Below are positions 58,627 to 64,000 of a stretch of 64,000 bases of DNA, piece after piece (position 1 is the first letter of the stretch; the number at the start of each line of letters is the position of its first letter). A model generated the notes under the pieces. That model saw nothing but the letters and a program-made list of their open reading frames with translations. It searched no databases and was not told the DNA's origin. The DNA comes from JABDQZ01 sp963801985 (GTDB lineage Bacteria; Pseudomonadota; Gammaproteobacteria; Chromatiales; Chromatiaceae): contig CAWDGV010000009.1 of assembly GCA_963801985.1 (NCBI GenBank), positions 1 to 64,000 on the forward strand. Direction: 5' to 3'. A program made the translations under genes and the position numbers.

Positions 58627-59637
58627 CTGGCAAAACGCAAACTCACGGTCCAGCAACGCAAGCGCGTTGCGGCTAATCAGGAACAGCGCAAGCAACGTCT
58701 ACTGGCACGCCAGGAGGACAACCTTGAGTCCCTTGAGGGCGCGGAACCTCTACATGGACTTGTCATCAGCCGCCATGGACGCAACCTGGATATTCAGGAT
58801 GAAAATAACAAAATTTTCCACTGCCAGTTTCGTCAGAATCTTGGCGATATTGCCTGTGGTGACCGCGTAGTCTGGGAAAAAACCAGCAATGATCCAAATA
58901 TTCATGAAGGCGTTGTCACTGCCCTGATCGACAGGACATCGGTTCTGACAAGATCAACATTTTCAGGCGAAGACAAGCCGCTTGCCGCCAATATCACCCA
59001 ATTGATCATCGTACTGGCTCCTCATCCGGAACCCAGTGAATACCTGTTGGACCAATACCTGATTGCCGCAGAACGAATGGGGGTCAATGCCATAATCGCT
59101 TTTAATAAGTCTGACCTTCTCAGCAAGGAAGAGCGCCAGGTACTTCAAAAACGTTTTGCTCACTACAGCAACATTGGTTACGAACTTGTCTTTATCAGCT
59201 CACGCAATGCTGATGGTTTAATGCCACTCATGGATAAGCTGAGCAAGCAAAGCAGCATCCTGGTGGGTCAATCCGGTGTAGGCAAATCTTCCCTGACCAA
59301 TGCACTTATCCCTGAGCTTAAACTGGAAACCAACCAGTTATCAGAGAAAAGCCAGCTTGGTCAGCATACAACTTCTGCCAGTACACTTTATTTTCTTGAA
59401 AACGGTGGCTTGTTAATCGATTCACCCGGCGTCAGAAGTTTCAGGTTGGGGGATATAGATCGCTCAACACTGGAAAATGGTTTTGTTGATTTAAAACCTT
59501 ACCTTGGACATTGTCGTTTCTCGGATTGTTCACACACAGTTGAACCTGGCTGCGCCCTTCAACTGGCTCTAGCAGAAGGAAAAATCAGTTCACTTCGACT
59601 GGAAAATTTCCTGCACATGGCTGACAAACTTAAATAG
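58627..59637 (+). CDS. rsgA: Small ribosomal subunit biogenesis GTPase RsgA, probable CTG start
   Basis: Circularly permuted GTPase that checks late 30S assembly. OB domain (GLVISRHGRNLDIQDENN, CGDRVVWEK), G4 AFNKSDLL, G1 ILVGQSGVGKSSLTNAL, G3 LIDSPGVRSF, zinc finger GHCRFSDCSHTVEPGC (Cys-Cys-His-Cys). The frame opens with AKRKLTVQQRKRVAANQEQR, the normal N-terminus, but the codon before it is CTG, seven bases after cggag. Either CTG is the start or an ATG was altered. 337 residues. Confidence 0.92.
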   Translation: MAKRKLTVQQRKRVAANQEQRKQRLLARQEDNLESLEGAEPLHGLVISRHGRNLDIQDENNKIFHCQFRQNLGDIACGDRVVWEKTSNDPNIHEGVVTALIDRTSVLTRSTFSGEDKPLAANITQLIIVLAPHPEPSEYLLDQYLIAAERMGVNAIIAFNKSDLLSKEERQVLQKRFAHYSNIGYELVFISSRNADGLMPLMDKLSKQSSILVGQSGVGKSSLTNALIPELKLETNQLSEKSQLGQHTTSASTLYFLENGGLLIDSPGVRSFRLGDIDRSTLENGFVDLKPYLGHCRFSDCSHTVEPGCALQLALAEGKISSLRLENFLHMADKLK

Positions 59638-59664
59638 TTTGCCCGAGTCACAATTAAGTTTTGC

Positions 59665-59976
59665 TTACTTTATATAGCTACAGCAATAATCGACAATAGC
59701 TCTGACTTTTAACTGAAATTTTGCATTGGCTGGCACTTCAAAAACCTCACCACCTTTGACACTTATCCATTCGGCATTTGGCAAAAGCACATCCAAGTGA
59801 CCCGATAGAATTTCCATTATCTCCTTGTCTTCAGTCCCAAACTCATACTCACCCGGCATCATGATCCCAAGTGTTTTATGTGAACCATCCTGAAAAATTA
59901 CGCTCCTGCTCGTAACTTGACCGTCGAAATAGATATTTGCCTCTTTGACAACCGAGACATTTTCAAACATGGACAT
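59665..59976 (-). CDS. ppnP: Pyrimidine/purine nucleoside phosphorylase
   Basis: Small cupin (YaiE, formerly DUF1255) that phosphorolyses many nucleosides. FENVSVVKEANIYFDGQVTS, KTLGIMMPGEYEFGTEDKEI, MEILSGHLDVLLPNA and EVFEVPANAKFQLKVRAIVD, then YCCSYIK, match the family end to end. 103 residues. Converges on rsgA. Confidence 0.95.
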   Translation of the reverse strand: MSMFENVSVVKEANIYFDGQVTSRSVIFQDGSHKTLGIMMPGEYEFGTEDKEIMEILSGHLDVLLPNAEWISVKGGEVFEVPANAKFQLKVRAIVDYCCSYIK

Positions 59977-60097
59977 AAAATTTACCTTTTATGAATGAGA
60001 TACCATTACCCGGGAATAACCAGGGCGTTGAATAAAATAATTACCTGTAAGTATTCGATCGGGTTAGAAACCCGCAGCCCAGACTTTAAATAAATAA

Positions 60098-61438
60098 TTA
60101 AATAAGTTCCCTGACAACATCAGCAATCTTGTTGGCTATGCGCGAAACCTGGCTTGCATCCTGTCCCTCGACCATGACCCTTATCAGTGGCTCTGTACCT
60201 GACGGTCTGAGCAATACCCTGCCCGTTTCAGCAAGCTCACTTTCCGCCTGGCTGACTGCCTCAGACATTTTATTCATCTCCATCACCTCAGCGGCAACTG
60301 CATTGCCGAGGTCAATATTGATGAGGTCCTGTGGATACTTGCTCAAGCCTTCACGCAACTCTCGTAAAGACTTGCCGGTTTTACAGATTTCAGCGACTAC
60401 CTGCAAAGCTGAAACAGTACCATCACCGGTTGTGGTTCGATCGCGACAGATAATATGACCGGACGGCTCACCTCCCAGCGACCAGGACATCTGTTCCAGG
60501 CGTTCCAGGATGAAACGATCACCCACGCTGGTTCTTTCAAAACCGATACCCTCGCTTGCGAGCGCATGCTCAAGCCCAAGATTGGACATCACCGTTCCGA
60601 CAACCGATCCCTTCAAACAGCCAGTTTGTTTACGGGAACGTGCGATGATGTAGAGAATGTCATCACCATCTACCTCATTACCCTGGTCATCCACCATAAT
60701 AAGTCGATCACCATCACCATCCATTGCGATACCCAGGTCCGCCTTTTCTTCAAGTACTTTCTGTTTTAACGGGTTGGTATGAGTAGAGCCAACTCCATCA
60801 TTAATATTCAGTCCATTCGGTTTATCTCCGATGGTTATTACTTGTGCACCCAGTTCCGAAAATACCAAAGGAGTCGTGTTATAAGTTGCCCCATGCGCAC
60901 AGTCGATAACAATTTTCAAACCATTCAGACTGGTCGATAAAGGCACAGTGCTTTTACAGAACTCGACGTAACGACCAGCAGCATCCTCAACACGATAAGC
61001 CTTACCCAGAATCTCAGGGGCAACCGTGGTCATGGGTTTATCCAGCTCGGCTTCAATCGCCAGCTCAACCTCATCAGGCAGCTTCATACCTTCCGATGAG
61101 AAAAACTTAATGCCGTTGTCGTAATGTGGATTATGCGAGGCACTAATAACGATACCCGCCTGCGCATGGAATGTGCGGGTAAGATAGGCAATGGCAGGAG
61201 TCGGCATCGGACCTAGCAAATGAATATCCATACCGGCAGCAACAAGGCCGGCTTCAAGCGAAGATTCAAACATATAGCCGGATTTCCTGGTGTCCTTACC
61301 AATAATAATTTTACTACCAGGTCCTTTACCCAATACCCGTCCAGCAGCCCAACCCAGCTTTAAAACGAACTCCGGCGTAATCCAGCCCTGGCCAACGCGA
61401 CCTCTGATGCCGTCAGTTCCAAAATATTTCTGTCCCAT
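60098..61438 (-). CDS. glmM: Phosphoglucosamine mutase
   Basis: Converts glucosamine-6-phosphate to glucosamine-1-phosphate for peptidoglycan and lipopolysaccharide. KYFGTDGIRGRVGQGWITPE, active Ser in GIVISASHNPHYDNGIKFF, metal loop AMDGDGDRLIMVD, sugar loop GGEPSGHIICRDRTTTGDGT and phosphate loop RPSGTEPLIRVMVEG. 446 residues, intact. Downstream of folP and ftsH in the common order. Confidence 0.98.
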   Translation of the reverse strand: MGQKYFGTDGIRGRVGQGWITPEFVLKLGWAAGRVLGKGPGSKIIIGKDTRKSGYMFESSLEAGLVAAGMDIHLLGPMPTPAIAYLTRTFHAQAGIVISASHNPHYDNGIKFFSSEGMKLPDEVELAIEAELDKPMTTVAPEILGKAYRVEDAAGRYVEFCKSTVPLSTSLNGLKIVIDCAHGATYNTTPLVFSELGAQVITIGDKPNGLNINDGVGSTHTNPLKQKVLEEKADLGIAMDGDGDRLIMVDDQGNEVDGDDILYIIARSRKQTGCLKGSVVGTVMSNLGLEHALASEGIGFERTSVGDRFILERLEQMSWSLGGEPSGHIICRDRTTTGDGTVSALQVVAEICKTGKSLRELREGLSKYPQDLINIDLGNAVAAEVMEMNKMSEAVSQAESELAETGRVLLRPSGTEPLIRVMVEGQDASQVSRIANKIADVVRELI

Positions 61439-61464
61439 ATTTACCTTCCAATAAGCTCCTGTCT

Positions 61465-62346
61465 TTAATTTTTCAAACCAGGAGAATTCTTTTTTACTGC
61501 ATCCGCTATCGCTAATGCATCAACGGTTTCTTTTACATCGTGCACACGTAATATCTTTGCACCACGCTCATATGCCAAAACTGCAGCGGCAACACTACCA
61601 ATCAGGCGTTGATCAGCTGCTACATCACCCAGCAAAGTCCCGATCATCGACTTGCGCGAAATCCCTACCAGCAAAGGCAAATTGATTTTAGTGAACCGGG
61701 AAAGATTCGCCAGTAATGTCAGGTTATGCTGCAGGGTTTTACCAAAACCAAAGCCAGGATCCACAAGCAATTGACTTTCAGCTATACCCGCATCTTTACA
61801 TGTCTTAATGCGTTCTAAAAGAAACTGGATCACATCGTCAACAACATCTGTATAACTTGGATTCGCCTGCATCGTACGCGGTTGACCCTGCATATGCATC
61901 AGGCAAACAGCGATAGACGCATCCAGTCCGGCAACAGTCTCAACAGCATTGCCCAGCTGCAACGACATGACATCGTTAATCATGCTGGCGCCTGCGGCAA
62001 CGGCCTCACGCATGACTTCCGGCTTACTGGTATCAACTGAAACGGGAATATCAAGACTTTTGCTCAGCCTTTCGATAATCGGGATAACGCGATCAAGTTC
62101 TTCCTGCAAAGATACAGCCTGTGAACCAGGACGGGTGGACTCTCCACCCACATCAATAATAGCAGCTCCCTGTTGATGCATTTCGAGTGCATGCTGCTCT
62201 GCCTGCTGCAGACCGAAAAACTCTCCGCCATCTGAAAAAGAATCTGGCGTGACATTAAGAATACCCATCACGACAGGTCGTGACAGGTCAACGGTAAAGC
62301 GCCCACAAACCAGCGAATTCTGCATAAATCCAACAATACCAGGCAA
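61465..62346 (-). CDS. folP: Dihydropteroate synthase
   Basis: Joins p-aminobenzoate to the pterin in folate synthesis; sulfonamide target. VVMGILNVTPDSFSDGGEFF, IDVGGESTRPGSQAVSLQEE, SVDTSKPEVMREAVAAGASM, LVDPGFGFGKTLQHNLTLL, LVGISRKSMIG and ILRVHDVKETVDAL. 293 residues; a start eight residues in (MQNSLV) is also plausible. Follows ftsH by 52 bases. Confidence 0.97.
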   Translation of the reverse strand: MPGIVGFMQNSLVCGRFTVDLSRPVVMGILNVTPDSFSDGGEFFGLQQAEQHALEMHQQGAAIIDVGGESTRPGSQAVSLQEELDRVIPIIERLSKSLDIPVSVDTSKPEVMREAVAAGASMINDVMSLQLGNAVETVAGLDASIAVCLMHMQGQPRTMQANPSYTDVVDDVIQFLLERIKTCKDAGIAESQLLVDPGFGFGKTLQHNLTLLANLSRFTKINLPLLVGISRKSMIGTLLGDVAADQRLIGSVAAAVLAYERGAKILRVHDVKETVDALAIADAVKKNSPGLKN

Positions 62347-62398
62347 ATAAAAACGGGCGGTTAAACCGCCCGATCTGTAAAATGAAGACTAATTTGAA

Positions 62399-64000
62399 TC
62401 AGTGCTGTCCGGCAGGACCCCCAATCTCTCCCTCGGGTTTATCATCCGGTGTTGAATCTGACACTTCGACACCACTACCGGAACCTGAGTCTGAATCATC
62501 GTTCCAGTCTTTTGGATCACCAGGCTCTTTATTATTCATGATGTTATTGATCTGATCACTATCAATGGTTTCATACTTGATAAGGGCCTTTGCCATGGTA
62601 TGCAGCTTATCCATGTTTTCAGTCAGCAATTTATTCGCCCTGTCATAGTTGCGGTCAATCACAGAACGGATTTCCTCGTCAATGGCATGTGCCGTGTCAT
62701 CTGAAACATTTTTGTGCTTAGTGACAGAACGCCCGAGGAAAACCTCGCCTTCTTCCTCAGCATAAGTCAGTGGACCGAGACGATCTGACAAACCCCATCG
62801 GGTCACCATGTTTCTGGCAATACTGGTAGCACGCTCAATATCATTGGAAGCACCGGTAGTAACATACTCAGAACCAAAAATCAGTTCCTCCGCAATACGG
62901 CCACCAAACAGGCTCGAAACCTGGCTTTCCAATTGTTCCTTGCTGTTACTGTAGCGATCCTCTTCCGGCAGGAACATCGTGACACCCAGGGCTCTGCCTC
63001 GTGGAATAATACTGACCTTGTAAACCGGATCATGTGAAGGTACCAGGCGGCCAACAATGGCATGTCCCGCTTCATGATATGCGGTCAGCTTTTTCTCCTT
63101 GTCACTCATGACCATGGATTTGCGCTCCGCACCCATCATGATCTTGTCCTTGGCCCTTTCCATATCTTCCATGTCAACAAAACGCTTGTTACTTCGTGCG
63201 GCAAACAAAGCAGCCTCGTTGACCAGGTTAGCCAGGTCAGCACCGGAAAAACCAGGTGTACCACGTGCTATCAGAGAAGGTTTCACATCATCACCGATTG
63301 ATACCTTGCGCATATGTACTTTGAGAATCTGCTCACGACCACGAATATCCGGAAGACCTACTGTGACCTGGCGGTCAAAACGACCTGGCCTTAACAGGGC
63401 CGGGTCCAGCACATCCGGACGGTTGGTTGCAGCAATAACGATGACGCCTTCATTGCCTTCAAAACCGTCCATCTCAACCAGCAACTGGTTTAATGTCTGT
63501 TCACGTTCGTCATGGCCTCCACCAAGACCGGCACCACGATGACGACCCACCGCGTCAATCTCGTCGATGAATATGATGCAGGGCGCATGTTTCTTGGCCT
63601 GCTCGAACATGTCACGAACACGTGAAGCACCGACACCCACAAACATCTCGACGAAGTCAGAACCTGAAATCGTAAAGAAAGGGACTTTGGCCTCACCGGC
63701 AATTGCTCTGGCCAGCAGGGTTTTACCGGTACCAGGAGGTCCAACCATCAGGGCACCGCGTGGAATCTTGCCACCCAGTTTCTGGAACTTGGAAGGATCA
63801 CGCAGAAAATCAACCATCTCACGTACTTCTTCCTTGGCTTCCTCGGCACCGGCTACGTCGTTAAAGGTAACCTTGATCTGGTCTTCACTGAGCATTCTCG
63901 CCTTGCTTTTACCAAATGACATGGCACCACGACCACCGCCTCCGCCCTGCATCTGGCGCATGAAAAAGATCCACAGGCCTATCAGGATAAATAGTGGGAA
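62399..64000 (-). CDS. ftsH: ATP-dependent zinc metalloprotease FtsH, 5' end beyond the window
   Basis: Membrane-bound AAA+ protease. The visible part begins in the second membrane helix (PLFILIGLWIFFMRQMQ). AAA module: Walker A GPPGTGKTLLARAIAG, Walker B CIIFIDEIDAVGRHRG, second region of homology NRPDVLDPALLRPGRFDRQV. Protease: HEAGHAIVGRLVPSHDPVYK (HExxH). Tail is acidic and Gly/Ser-rich. About 534 residues seen; roughly 100 N-terminal residues are off the end. First gene of ftsH-folP-glmM. Confidence 0.98.
   Translation of the reverse strand, partial: FPLFILIGLWIFFMRQMQGGGGGRGAMSFGKSKARMLSEDQIKVTFNDVAGAEEAKEEVREMVDFLRDPSKFQKLGGKIPRGALMVGPPGTGKTLLARAIAGEAKVPFFTISGSDFVEMFVGVGASRVRDMFEQAKKHAPCIIFIDEIDAVGRHRGAGLGGGHDEREQTLNQLLVEMDGFEGNEGVIVIAATNRPDVLDPALLRPGRFDRQVTVGLPDIRGREQILKVHMRKVSIGDDVKPSLIARGTPGFSGADLANLVNEAALFAARSNKRFVDMEDMERAKDKIMMGAERKSMVMSDKEKKLTAYHEAGHAIVGRLVPSHDPVYKVSIIPRGRALGVTMFLPEEDRYSNSKEQLESQVSSLFGGRIAEELIFGSEYVTTGASNDIERATSIARNMVTRWGLSDRLGPLTYAEEEGEVFLGRSVTKHKNVSDDTAHAIDEEIRSVIDRNYDRANKLLTENMDKLHTMAKALIKYETIDSDQINNIMNNKEPGDPKDWNDDSDSGSGSGVEVSDSTPDDKPEGEIGGPAGQH

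Overview
The window does not read as one genome. It looks like three pieces from different bacteria joined end to end, most likely in a metagenome assembly. Single-base insertions and deletions are scattered through all three pieces, so many genes must be read by stepping between frames. Even rpsO, nusA and infB, which no bacterium can lose, are interrupted this way. I therefore treat the frameshifts as mostly sequence error and annotate each gene over its full reconstructed span.

Segment A (1 to about 18,950) looks planctomycetal. Evidence is a DUF1571 protein, an FHA-GAF histidine kinase, an OmpH-LpxC-LpxA-Gfo/Idh envelope cluster, an OleA-like ketoacyl synthase and a Mg-type HemB. In order it holds: a TPR lipoprotein, a Nudix protein, a polyprenyl-phosphate sugar transferase, DUF1571, a metallo-beta-lactamase hydrolase, a response regulator/histidine kinase pair, ompH, lpxC, lpxA, an oxidoreductase that could be GnnA-like, the OleA-like synthase, a TauE/SafE permease, a conserved unknown, hemB, a membrane-anchored coiled-coil protein and a secreted propeller-like protein cut off at the junction. 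Three related short repeats with transposon-like ends lie just after genes at 12.4, 14.65 and 16.45 kb.

Segment B (about 18,980 to 22,690) is GC-rich and from another, unidentified phylum. It carries a response regulator-PAS protein cut at its 3' end, a stand-alone release-factor (GGQ) protein, an AI-2E family permease, a conserved unknown and a prolyl oligopeptidase-type S9 peptidase that has lost its 5' part at the next junction.

Segment C (about 22,720 to 64,000) is gammaproteobacterial and more AT-rich. It opens with an XrtA/PEP-CTERM exopolysaccharide operon (export lipoprotein, chain-length protein, tyrosine autokinase, outer-membrane barrel, truncated ATPase) with a divergent ABC exporter. 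Next come rimP-nusA-infB-rbfA-truB-rpsO-pnp (all minus strand); a small heat-shock protein and an NnrS membrane protein; the classic nnr-tsaE-amiC-mutL-miaA-hfq-hflX-hflK-hflC-DUF2065-hisZ-purA run; queG; a lysine-tailed helix-hairpin-helix protein; orn; an M48 protease; a small cytochrome c; rsgA; ppnP; and ftsH-folP-glmM. ftsH runs off the end. The mix of XrtA exopolysaccharide genes with this housekeeping set suits a free-living aquatic or sediment gammaproteobacterium; I cannot name the genus.

I did not find a convincing new biological system. The most useful observations are the two chimeric junctions, the dispersed repeat family, a possible lipid A amino-sugar step beside lpxA, regulatory hairpins in front of rimP and after hflC, a YG-repeat tail on the tyrosine kinase and a histone-tail-like HhH protein.
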